Both the position numbers and the translations under genes were made by a program. A stretch of DNA of 64,000 nucleotides from an uncultured Bacteroidia bacterium. Its GTDB lineage: Bacteria > Bacteroidota > Bacteroidia > NS11-12g > UBA9320. Position 1 is the first letter of the stretch; every line of letters starts with the position of its first letter. Below, piece after piece: positions 1 to 8,432 of the stretch. The DNA is taken from positions 248,001 through 312,000 of the forward strand of contig CALSTB010000002.1 of assembly GCA_943789165.1 (NCBI GenBank), written 5' to 3'. The notes under the pieces are model-generated. The model ran no database searches. It worked only from the letters and a program-made list of their open reading frames with translations, and was not told the DNA's origin.

Positions 1-1
1 T

Positions 2-34
2 ATTGGTGGTGCTTTGTTCAGACAAAGCCGCTAA
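2..34 (+). CDS. C-terminal end of an upstream CDS (…IGGALFRQSR*), 5' truncated by window
   Basis: Open frame from window start to TAA at 32-34; only 10 residues visible. Confidence 0.35.
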   Translation: MGGALFRQSR

Positions 35-70
35 CCCAATCATAAATGCAGGTACCTTACACAACTAATT

Positions 71-220
71 ATGGATAAGTACATCATATTAGAAAAGAAA
101 ATGTTTGAAAAATCTGCGGCCTTTGAAAAGCGTATTAACGACCAACATAGAAAAGGATATCGCGCAGTAAACATGGCTCTAGGTCAGGGATATGCCGTAT
201 TAATGGAAAAAATGAGTTAA
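71..220 (+). CDS. Small hypothetical protein (49 aa)
   Basis: ATG..TAA; MDKYIILEKKMFEKSAAFEKRINDQHRKGYRAVNMALGQGYAVLMEKMS; not in ORF track because short; compact spacing with neighbours. Confidence 0.55.
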   Translation: MDKYIILEKKMFEKSAAFEKRINDQHRKGYRAVNMALGQGYAVLMEKMS

Positions 221-221
221 C

Positions 222-392
222 GTGGGTAATAAAAAAGCATTTGCTTTACGTATGGATGAAAAAATGTTAGCCGCCGTTGAAAAATGGGCGGCTGACGAGT
301 TTAGGAGCACCAATGGACAAATTGAATTCCTATTAAGTGAAGCGTTAAAAAAAGCTGGGCGTTTACCTAAGCCAGATAAAAAAACGGAATAA
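222..392 (+). CDS. Small Arc-like (ribbon-helix-helix) DNA-binding protein
   Basis: GTG start; VGNKKAFALRMDEKMLAAVEKWAADEFRSTNGQIEFLLSEALKKAGRLPKPDKKTE; RHH-type pattern 'FALRMDEKMLAAVEKWAADEFRSTNGQIEFLLSEAL'. Confidence 0.7.
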   Translation: MGNKKAFALRMDEKMLAAVEKWAADEFRSTNGQIEFLLSEALKKAGRLPKPDKKTE

Positions 393-531
393 CTCTCCCA
401 TTAGAGTTAAAATATGGCCTTATTCCAGCTTCTTAGCGAACAACTCTTCATTGTCAGATTTGCAGCAAAATTGCAGATATAATGCAGCGTTTTGATATCT
501 TTGGGTGTTTAGCCATAAACGATTTAGAGTG

Positions 532-3500
532 ATGCCCTTCAAACGCCGTTCGCAAATTCTTAAAACAACCTTTGTCTTAACGGCAATCGTGTTTAGTTTT
601 TTCTCCTCAGTTAAGGCGGATCACATTATCGGTTCTGACTTTTCATACAGCTGTACGAGCACCAACGACAGTATCTTTAACGTTGTCTACAATTTTTACC
701 GTGACTGCAATGGATGTTATGTTTTAGGGCAATCTCCAAAGTGTGGAACATCGGAAAACTGTGCGTCCAGTAGCACGGCACCTACTTCATTAAAAGTAAC
801 GTGCTTAAAAGGTGGCAATTTCTCGACGACCCTATCTCTTAAAAGAACTTCAATTGTTGACATCACCAAAACCTGTAAAGCAGTTAAAAGTAGATGTGCT
901 CAACCTTGTAATGGTTCATTCCCATACGGTATAGAAAAACACACCTTCGAGGGACAATTAGACCTAACTCAAGCCATTAAAAATGGTTGCTGCAACGTGG
1001 AAATCTCGGCCTTGTTGTATGTACGTAGTGCGCTAATTACGACTGGACAACAGCAACAAACGTTTTACACTTCTTGTGAAATAAATGTGTGTGATGCAAA
1101 ATGTAACACATCTCCTACCCTAACAAATGACCCGGTAGCTATTTTATGCTGTAACCAACCCTACGTCTTTAACAACGGTGCGGTTGACTTTGCCGACAAC
1201 GATTCAATATCCTACAGTTTTGCACCAGCTTTTCGTGGACAAAACCAACAAACAAGTTATAGTGGAAGCCGTAGTCCTGACAACCCAATTTCAACTTATT
1301 ACCCAGGTTCATTAAAGTTTCCATATTGTAATCCAAACGCAAACCCACCCATTGGTATTTGCCTTGATGAGTTTACAGGAGACATCATATTTACGCCTAC
1401 CAAGTGCGGAGAAATTGCCGTTGTCGTGATCCAAATGACGGAATGGCGAAAAGACTCTACTGGAAAATACAAAAAGATTGGAGTCACGCGACGTGATATG
1501 CAATTCATTGTCATGAGTTGTCCAGACAACAACCCACCGTCTATCACCAATACCAAATACACGTTCAGGGTTTGTGAAGCCGAACAAATCTGCTTTAACA
1601 TCACAACCGACGATAAAGTAAAGAAACCACCTCCACCCACTCCTGCTCCAGATCCTGATACTGTTCAGTTGAATTGGAACAGAGGTATTCCAGGTGCTAC
1701 CTTTACCATTATTGATACCAGTGCAAGACTAAAAACCGGAAGATTTTGTTGGACGCCACCTTTAGGAACGTCTTCCACCCTTCCATACACCTTTACAGCA
1801 ACGGTTAACGACGACGCTTGTCCACTAGCTGCGAGTGCAACAAGGGCATTCCAAATTTATGTAGACCCAATGGCACAGGCCGAAAGAGACGTTGACACCT
1901 TTGACTGCGGCAAATACTCCTTTACAAGTACACCTTTCCCTAACTTCCTAAATCCACCGAAATATCGTTGGCAATTGATGGATACTGCTGGGAATATTAT
2001 TTTCAATAAAAACATTGCCAAGTTTGAATCTACTGGTTCTTTCCTGAGTACCCAACAAAGCGACACAGTCATTTTCAGACGAGGCGGCAAGTATGTGATA
2101 CAACACGTGATCACCAACCGCCCAAAATGTGAAACGTATTACTACGACACGCTGGTAGTTCCTCCATTGCTTGAGGTTGATTTGGCTTTTGGTCCAGATA
2201 CATTTATATGTGAAGGAACCACTTTACGTCTAAAGCCAAACGTTTTAAACTCTGTTCCTCCAGTCCAATATGCTTGGGAGAACGGTGACACAACTGATTA
2301 TTTAGACATTCAAATTACAGCACCAACGACTGACTCAGCTTTTAGAGTTGAGATTAAAGACAAATCTGGATGTACGGATTGGGACAGCACATTGGTGTTT
2401 TTAAAACCCAATCCACATGTAACCATTGGGCCAGATAGGCGTATTTGTACGTACGATTCTATCCAACTATTCCCGAACGATAGTTTGGCGTATTGGGATG
2501 ACCCTCGCGACACGTTTGACGCAGTTGTACAAGGAGACACACTCTATTACGAATGGACCTTAAATGGTGCAGTCATCAGTCAAGATACGGCTTTATTGAA
2601 GGTCAATGTTGGCGGTGAATATGTTATTAAGGTAACGGACAGTATTGGCTGTTTTGACACCGACACAGTTCAGTTATATGTGAACGATACGGTGACAGCA
2701 AACGCCGGCAAAGACTTATCCGTATGTTGGGACGATTTTATAGAACTCGTCGCAACAGATGTAGATACTGCAGGAAATGCCAAATCTGGTTATTTCCAAT
2801 GGTGGGACATTACCGTGCCCCCAACCAAAACCAACCTAGGTCAAAAAGACACTTTGGCGTATAACATAAGAAAGACGACCAATTTCCAGTTAGAGTTATT
2901 CGTTACCGAAGACACGACAACGTGTTATGACAACGACACTGTATTTGTCAATGTGAAACCATTGCCAGTTTACACAATGGCAGCGGACATGGAAATATGT
3001 TTTGATGCTGGAGATATCAACTTGCGTCTATTGGAAGACAGCAAGGCACCAAACGGCAAATGGACTTGTCCGAAAAGACCTGGCATGATTGACCAAGGCT
3101 ATATCTACCAAACCGATTTATCTGGCGCGGTCGACAATTCAGTAACTGATGTCTTATACTATTCATACACGCATCCATCAACTGGTTGTGTAAAAACAGA
3201 CTCATTAGAAATAAAAGTCAACCCACTACCAAAGGTTCGAATTCGCGACGGTTATTTCTGTCAGGACAAAGGGGTAGTTGATATGGTTGATGACAAGATT
3301 ATAGATTTACCAGGTGGCGCGACGTTGAGTTTGGGTCGACAAGCATGGAAGTGCCTAGACTGTGGTGTTTATAACGCAAATAATATCATTAAAGATGAGG
3401 GTTCAGGAAATCCTGGTGCTCAACAAGATTTTAAAATTTATATCAATGAAAATGTAATGCCGTTGGGTGGTAAGAACTCCGATAGCATTATTGTAGAATT

Positions 3501-5277
3501 TGAATTTAGAAATGTGTTCGGTTGTTACAACCGCGACACAGCCACCATTACCGTGGCCAAAGTGCCAAAAATCACCAACACCGGCTTCCCGGATTTATGT
3601 TGGGATGAGGGCATTGTCGAATTAAAAAGCCTAAGTAACGTAACACCAAAGGATGGTATTTGGAAAGCGATTACAGCTTCTGGTTATGCTAACCCTGCAG
3701 GACTAAACAAAGCGCTAAAAGGTGATACTCTTAACGGAGACACACTAAATACGTTAGGAACCACAAGACCTGGAGAAGGACAAAGCTTCCGATATCGTAT
3801 GCGTTACTTCCACGGCAGATCTGGTTGTCCAACCTTTAGCGACACCAATTTAATTATTCGTGGACTACCAATACCGATTATTGACACCGTACCGTTTTAC
3901 AGTGTAAACAAAACCAAATCACCTTATGCGTTTTGTGATCTAGACAAAGCGGTTGATATGCAGGTGAATTATTCTGGTGGGCTTTGGTCAAGTACCGAAT
4001 CTAGTTCCATTTCCGGTTCCAGATTTAACCCTGCCAATGTATCCAATCCGAATACACCGTTTTACATCGCATATTCTTTTACCGACATATATGGTTGTCA
4101 GGGAAAAGACTCAGTGCGTGTTGTCGTACATCAGCAACATACACTCGACCTACCAAGAGATACCGCTATCTGTAGAACCGACAACATGAGTTTACCGGTT
4201 AAAGCTACGTATACAAACTCAACGGGAGTGTTGTGGATTCCACTTACAGGTGGTTCCGTGGCCAACTCAGGTGCGGATCAGACCACGTTTAGTTTTGCGA
4301 CATCGCCTGACTCGGTACAAACGCATTTACTGTATGCCCAAACATTAGAAAATAGCAACAACGTTTGTCCCTTCGCTGAAAACACTATGCAGGTGACTGT
4401 TCATCCAAAACCGATAGTGGATATTACGGCGGATACCTTAAACGGTTGTAATCCAGTAGAAGTAACGTTTACGACGACCATATTAAATAAAATTGACCCG
4501 AATACCACAACATATGAATGGACGTATTCTGATGGAGGAAGTGACAATGTACAGAACCCGAATCATACGTTTACGACCGATGGTCCGAATTCTGTGGATG
4601 TTAAAATTACCTCAGCTTTTGGTTGTGAAACCGACACGACGCTTAACGTAGAGGTGTATCCTATTCCAAATGCGAACTTTACTCCTGATCCTAATAACAG
4701 TACCACTGCGGCCTTACCTAAATTCCAGTTTAACAACCAGTCGACGGTTAATGGTATGTGGGGATCTAGTTTATCAGAACATTTATGGGACTTCGGTATA
4801 TTGAATGAAATTGATGATACTTCTACAGAAGTGAGTCCGTTGTTCTTTTATCCTTCAGACACGGGTACATATGACGTCACTTTAACGGTTCGCACACAGT
4901 ATGGTTGTGAATCAGAAATAACCCATCAAGTCATTATTGGTCCAGACATATTGGTGTACATACCAAATGCCTTTTCACCAGATGGTGGTGGACCAGAAGC
5001 CAACGAAGGGTTCCGTGCTGTGGTGAATGATGCTGCCAAAGAATACCATTTGGTCATTTTCAACCGTTGGGGAGAGGTGATTTGGGAATCAAAAGACCGA
5101 GAAGCAGAATGGGACGGCAAGTATGGTCGCGAAGCTGGCTGGGACGGAGATCCTAGCACCAAAGGGAGCGACACACGCGAACCTGTTTCACAAGATGTGT
5201 ATGCGTATTACTTAAGAATTGTGAGCTGGAAAGGCGAAGAATTTAAGTATGCGGGTACAGTGACGTTGATACGGTAA
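532..5277 (+). CDS. Large secreted surface protein with C-terminal gliding-motility-associated (CHU_C / T9SS type B) domain
   Basis: N-terminal signal (MPFKRRSQILKTTFVLTAIVFSFFSSVKA), PKD-like segments, C-term IPNAFSPDGGG…FNRWGEVIWES…YAYYLRIVSWKGEEFKYAGTVTLIR; ORF track start 505 is a GTG, ATG at 532 preferred. Confidence 0.9.
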   Translation: MPFKRRSQILKTTFVLTAIVFSFFSSVKADHIIGSDFSYSCTSTNDSIFNVVYNFYRDCNGCYVLGQSPKCGTSENCASSSTAPTSLKVTCLKGGNFSTTLSLKRTSIVDITKTCKAVKSRCAQPCNGSFPYGIEKHTFEGQLDLTQAIKNGCCNVEISALLYVRSALITTGQQQQTFYTSCEINVCDAKCNTSPTLTNDPVAILCCNQPYVFNNGAVDFADNDSISYSFAPAFRGQNQQTSYSGSRSPDNPISTYYPGSLKFPYCNPNANPPIGICLDEFTGDIIFTPTKCGEIAVVVIQMTEWRKDSTGKYKKIGVTRRDMQFIVMSCPDNNPPSITNTKYTFRVCEAEQICFNITTDDKVKKPPPPTPAPDPDTVQLNWNRGIPGATFTIIDTSARLKTGRFCWTPPLGTSSTLPYTFTATVNDDACPLAASATRAFQIYVDPMAQAERDVDTFDCGKYSFTSTPFPNFLNPPKYRWQLMDTAGNIIFNKNIAKFESTGSFLSTQQSDTVIFRRGGKYVIQHVITNRPKCETYYYDTLVVPPLLEVDLAFGPDTFICEGTTLRLKPNVLNSVPPVQYAWENGDTTDYLDIQITAPTTDSAFRVEIKDKSGCTDWDSTLVFLKPNPHVTIGPDRRICTYDSIQLFPNDSLAYWDDPRDTFDAVVQGDTLYYEWTLNGAVISQDTALLKVNVGGEYVIKVTDSIGCFDTDTVQLYVNDTVTANAGKDLSVCWDDFIELVATDVDTAGNAKSGYFQWWDITVPPTKTNLGQKDTLAYNIRKTTNFQLELFVTEDTTTCYDNDTVFVNVKPLPVYTMAADMEICFDAGDINLRLLEDSKAPNGKWTCPKRPGMIDQGYIYQTDLSGAVDNSVTDVLYYSYTHPSTGCVKTDSLEIKVNPLPKVRIRDGYFCQDKGVVDMVDDKIIDLPGGATLSLGRQAWKCLDCGVYNANNIIKDEGSGNPGAQQDFKIYINENVMPLGGKNSDSIIVEFEFRNVFGCYNRDTATITVAKVPKITNTGFPDLCWDEGIVELKSLSNVTPKDGIWKAITASGYANPAGLNKALKGDTLNGDTLNTLGTTRPGEGQSFRYRMRYFHGRSGCPTFSDTNLIIRGLPIPIIDTVPFYSVNKTKSPYAFCDLDKAVDMQVNYSGGLWSSTESSSISGSRFNPANVSNPNTPFYIAYSFTDIYGCQGKDSVRVVVHQQHTLDLPRDTAICRTDNMSLPVKATYTNSTGVLWIPLTGGSVANSGADQTTFSFATSPDSVQTHLLYAQTLENSNNVCPFAENTMQVTVHPKPIVDITADTLNGCNPVEVTFTTTILNKIDPNTTTYEWTYSDGGSDNVQNPNHTFTTDGPNSVDVKITSAFGCETDTTLNVEVYPIPNANFTPDPNNSTTAALPKFQFNNQSTVNGMWGSSLSEHLWDFGILNEIDDTSTEVSPLFFYPSDTGTYDVTLTVRTQYGCESEITHQVIIGPDILVYIPNAFSPDGGGPEANEGFRAVVNDAAKEYHLVIFNRWGEVIWESKDREAEWDGKYGREAGWDGDPSTKGSDTREPVSQDVYAYYLRIVSWKGEEFKYAGTVTLIR

Positions 5278-5384
5278 TAGAATCTACTCCAACCTTTCAG
5301 GGAGAACAATCCAATCACTTGGGTGATTAGCTCTATCAAATAACATCCAATAGTCTTTGCTTTGCGTTAAGGTTACAAATTACC

Positions 5385-5425
5385 TTTGATAAAAAATCAC
5401 AATGTAATAACTTTGTAATTACATT
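5385..5425 (+). promoter_or_regulatory. Bacteroidota-type promoter plus inverted-repeat operator in front of mazE-like gene
   Basis: TTTG (5385-5388) - N19 - TAACTTTG (5408-5415); perfect inverted repeat AATGTAAT (5401-5408)/ATTACATT (5418-5425) directly abutting ATG 5426. Confidence 0.75.
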
Positions 5426-5662
5426 ATGGAACTTCCTATTATCAAAATTGGCAATTCAAAAGGACTTAGACTTTCAAAAGAAATCTTAAAACGGTATCAC
5501 ATGGATGACAAAGTAGAATTGATTCTAAAAAAGGACCACATCATTATAAAACCGCTCAAGGCAGCGAGAAGTAAATGGGACCAGGCCTTCCAAAAAATGC
5601 ATGAAAATGGTGATGATGTTTTGTTGGTGAACGATGTGTTTGAGGAAGACATCAGCGAATGA
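5426..5662 (+). CDS. mazE: AbrB/MazE-like antitoxin
   Basis: MELPIIKIGNSKGLRLSKEILKRYHMDDKVELILKKDHIIIKP swapped-hairpin AbrB motif; overlaps mazF-like gene. Confidence 0.85.
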   Translation: MELPIIKIGNSKGLRLSKEILKRYHMDDKVELILKKDHIIIKPLKAARSKWDQAFQKMHENGDDVLLVNDVFEEDISE

Positions 5663-5982
5663 AGATTAGCCAATACCACATTGTGTTAGTCAATTTAGAT
5701 CCAACGGTTGGGAGTGAAATTAAGAAAACACGACCTTGTCTTATTGTCTCGCCGAATGAAATGAATGAACATTTGCGTACGGTGATTGTGGCGCCAATGA
5801 CCACGTCAAAGCGTTCTTATCCGAGCAGGTTTGCGCTAAAACACGTTGACCACGCCAGTTATGTGGCTTTGGACCAACTCAGGACTATTGACAAAAGTCG
5901 TATTATCAAAGATTTTGGTCCAATATCTGACTCATCAAAACGCAAATGCAAATCCATCATTAAGGAAATGTTGGTGGATTGA
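5659..5982 (+). CDS. mazF: MazF/PemK-like endoribonuclease toxin
   Basis: QYHIVLVNLDPTVGSEIKKTRPCLIVSPNEMN…VIVAPMTTSKRSYPSRF…ALDQLRTIDKSRI; 4-nt ATGA overlap with antitoxin. Confidence 0.92.
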   Translation: MKISQYHIVLVNLDPTVGSEIKKTRPCLIVSPNEMNEHLRTVIVAPMTTSKRSYPSRFALKHVDHASYVALDQLRTIDKSRIIKDFGPISDSSKRKCKSIIKEMLVD

Positions 5983-6018
5983 TGAAAATGAGCTTAATAA
6001 AAATGTAGTGTATGATAA

Positions 6019-6070
6019 CCGATTCGCAACAGTTGGCGGACAAGTATCCATGTTGTAACTTAGCTACTTT
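6019..6070 (+). repeat. Intergenic repeat copy 1 with embedded TTG-N20-TAACTTAG
   Basis: CCGATTCGCAACAGTTGGCGGACAAGTATCCATGTTGTAACTTAGCTACTTT; nearly identical to 7478-7528. Confidence 0.8.
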
Positions 6071-6133
6071 ATGAAGCTTAAACTAAACACCCCGCACTTG
6101 TTAAAGCCAAATCGTTGTGGTAAATTCTAAAAA

Positions 6134-6514
6134 ATGAAATTATTTATATTGACCATAATACTTTCTTTGTCAAGCTACTCATGCTCGATGGATAAAGACT
6201 GTAGTGACGTAAAAATAGGAACGTTTACGACACAGACAGAATCATACGGTGTGATAACTGTCACTAGAACCGAAACTCAATCAATTGAAGACATTCCGGC
6301 GATTAATAAAAAAATGGTAAACTCTATCTATTGGACCAGTGACTGCACATTTACACTTGAATATGAATCTGGAGATAAACCACCAACATCGACTGCAGAA
6401 TTACCTATTGACTGTGAAATTATCGACGTTGGTGAAGATTACCACATTGTCCGATGCCAAATTAGAGGCACAGAAACGAAGTTTGATTATACAATGAAAA
6501 ACAAAACGAACTAA
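6134..6514 (+). CDS. Hypothetical lipoprotein
   Basis: MKLFILTIILSLSSYSCSMDKD… lipobox-like; paralog-like fold to 18638-19036 (both 'DCS…K.G.F….V..DYH/Y..…EGTET/GIETHKY'). Confidence 0.65.
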   Translation: MKLFILTIILSLSSYSCSMDKDCSDVKIGTFTTQTESYGVITVTRTETQSIEDIPAINKKMVNSIYWTSDCTFTLEYESGDKPPTSTAELPIDCEIIDVGEDYHIVRCQIRGTETKFDYTMKNKTN

Positions 6515-6573
6515 GTACAACAAAGTATAAACCGCATTGAAAAGTAGCTAATATTAACCGTTGGCAATTATTA

Positions 6574-6951
6574 ATGAAACCGCATAAATATCTAGTTCTT
6601 ATTGTTACAATTATGACATCGACTTTGATGTCTTGTAAAAAAAATGTTCAATCGAAAATGATAATTGGAAAATGGAAAGTAGAATCCGTGGCTTTACTTG
6701 CCTCAAATTACACTGCACCTGATTACAATTCATCTTTTACATTTAACGAAGATTCAAGTTTCATTATGGAAAACAACCAATTTGGAAAATATCTAGGTAA
6801 ATGGTACGTAATAAGTAACAACCTAAGTTTGATTCAAGATGGAGGCGACACAACTCTTTTTAAAATAACGGAATTGACTCAGGACAAACTAAATCTTATA
6901 GTTGATTTTGGAGAAGGCGATTTACACTTTTTAATGGCTCGAAAGGATTAA
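6574..6951 (+). CDS. Lipocalin-like lipoprotein, hypothetical
   Basis: MKPHKYLVLIVTIMTSTLMSCKKN… lipobox; 'IIGKWKVESV…F.FNEDSSF' lipocalin-like. Confidence 0.65.
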   Translation: MKPHKYLVLIVTIMTSTLMSCKKNVQSKMIIGKWKVESVALLASNYTAPDYNSSFTFNEDSSFIMENNQFGKYLGKWYVISNNLSLIQDGGDTTLFKITELTQDKLNLIVDFGEGDLHFLMARKD

Positions 6952-7085
6952 CAATTGCTAACACACATATACCCAAAAGGCGGTTTACTGAAATCAGGTG
7001 TTACTTTAATAGTTAAATTTGGAATACTTAAAACAAACTAACGAGTAAGTCCCTGCTGGGCGTAGTCGCAACCGTTAGCCAACAT

Positions 7086-7424
7086 ATGAAAAAAGACGAT
7101 GAATTAACTATTTATGAAATGAACAAGGCATATGATATGCTATTTGTTTTAGAAGCGAATCCTGATCGCTTTATTTCTAGCAAAACCATTACGGCGCTTC
7201 AAGACTTTCTCAATGGTTATTTAACAGGCAATCCATACCCTGACGATTCACCTCCTTTTTGGGATTTTCAAAACTATTTGATTGGAGTTGCTAAGTTCAA
7301 ATATGAAGGTGGGACCAACAATGTTATTTCAACAATTTTGCTACAGGAATGTAATGATGATCAAAACAAATCGTATCAGAGGTTTTTTGACTACTTGAAG
7401 CAATATAAAAATGAAAAAAAATAA
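7086..7424 (+). CDS. Hypothetical protein
   Basis: 112-aa ORF flanked by repeat-like intergenic sequences. Confidence 0.5.
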   Translation: MKKDDELTIYEMNKAYDMLFVLEANPDRFISSKTITALQDFLNGYLTGNPYPDDSPPFWDFQNYLIGVAKFKYEGGTNNVISTILLQECNDDQNKSYQRFFDYLKQYKNEKK

Positions 7425-7477
7425 CGTTGGCTATTCCAAATACCTACCTCTTGGACTCAAAAAAATTAATGCAATGC

Positions 7478-7528
7478 CCGATTCCCAACTGTTGGCGACA
7501 AGTATCAATGTTGTAACTTAGCTTCTTT
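7478..7528 (+). repeat. Intergenic repeat copy 2 with embedded TTG-N19-TAACTTAG
   Basis: CCGATTCCCAACTGTTGGCGACAAGTATCAATGTTGTAACTTAGCTTCTTT; matches 6019-6070 with few substitutions and one 1-bp gap. Confidence 0.8.
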
Positions 7529-7592
7529 CCATATCTCAAACAAGCCGCAGCCAGCACACGACTACCATTAAACAAATTATTAAATTAGCACT

Positions 7593-8012
7593 ATGAAAAA
7601 CATTGTACTACTTGGAATATGCTTAATGGCATTCATGGGTGCATCAAATGCGCAAGTCGGGTCCGCCACTTGGCGTGTAAAAAGTTGCCTCACTAAAAAC
7701 TGCACCGATGGCAGAGTCATTGCGCTACTGAACAGCCCTTTTACCGATACCGAAACCTGGTCTCTTTTGTATAATGGTTACTTCTCAAATGGTTATCCTC
7801 AAGGACAAGGAATCTTAATTATCACAAACACAAAAGGAGATAGCATCCATATACAAGCAACATTCAACGGCAAAAATGCTATGTGGAATGGCACAACCAC
7901 TTTTCTATTTAACAAACAACCTTACCAAATTATCCGAGGTCAAGCCGGTGTATCAGATTATTTTATCTACCCTACAGACAGTGTATACCGTCAGCAAAAA
8001 GTGAACTATTAA
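7593..8012 (+). CDS. Secreted hypothetical protein, possibly 3'-truncated by adjacent IS
   Basis: Signal peptide MKNIVLLGICLMAFMGASNAQ; stop codon lies at IS left boundary. Confidence 0.6.
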   Translation: MKNIVLLGICLMAFMGASNAQVGSATWRVKSCLTKNCTDGRVIALLNSPFTDTETWSLLYNGYFSNGYPQGQGILIITNTKGDSIHIQATFNGKNAMWNGTTTFLFNKQPYQIIRGQAGVSDYFIYPTDSVYRQQKVNY

Positions 8013-8070
8013 GGGTAAAGATTTAAGAGAGAGGTTTTAATATATTTATAACCCTTTAAATCACCCAGAG

Positions 8071-8421
8071 ATGGTAAAGAAGAAAAGTACAAGTTCACTG
8101 ATCAGTGAATTAAAAAGAAAGACTAGAAAGGTCTACAGTTCAGAAGAAAAGATTAGAATCATTATTGAAGGTATGCGTGGAGAAACCACGATTGCCGAGT
8201 TATGTCGAAAAGAAGGTATTAGCCAGGGCAACTATTACAAGTGGGCCAAAGACTTCATGGAAGCAGGCAAACGTCGTTTAACAGGCGATACCATGCGTGA
8301 GGCCAGCACTACAGAAGTTCAAGAGCTCAAGGGGGAAAACCGTTCATTAAAAGAACTGGTAGCTGAACTATCCCTAGAGGTAAGAACTTTGAAAAAAAAC
8401 GTAAATGGAGAAGACTCATAA
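8071..8421 (+). CDS. IS3-family transposase OrfA (helix-turn-helix)
   Basis: RKVYSSEEKIRIIIEGMRGETTIAELCRKEGISQGNYYKWAKDFMEAGKRRL; leucine-zipper-like C-term. Confidence 0.93.
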   Translation: MVKKKSTSSLISELKRKTRKVYSSEEKIRIIIEGMRGETTIAELCRKEGISQGNYYKWAKDFMEAGKRRLTGDTMREASTTEVQELKGENRSLKELVAELSLEVRTLKKNVNGEDS

Positions 8422-8432
8422 GGCCCAAGTAT

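Noticed and set aside
1299-1640. Antisense ORFs within the 532-5277 gene (also 1312-1587, 1857-2117, 2310-2540, 3017-3205, 4926-5174)
   Set aside because: No recognisable domains; lie fully opposite a strongly supported long CDS; typical by-product ORFs.
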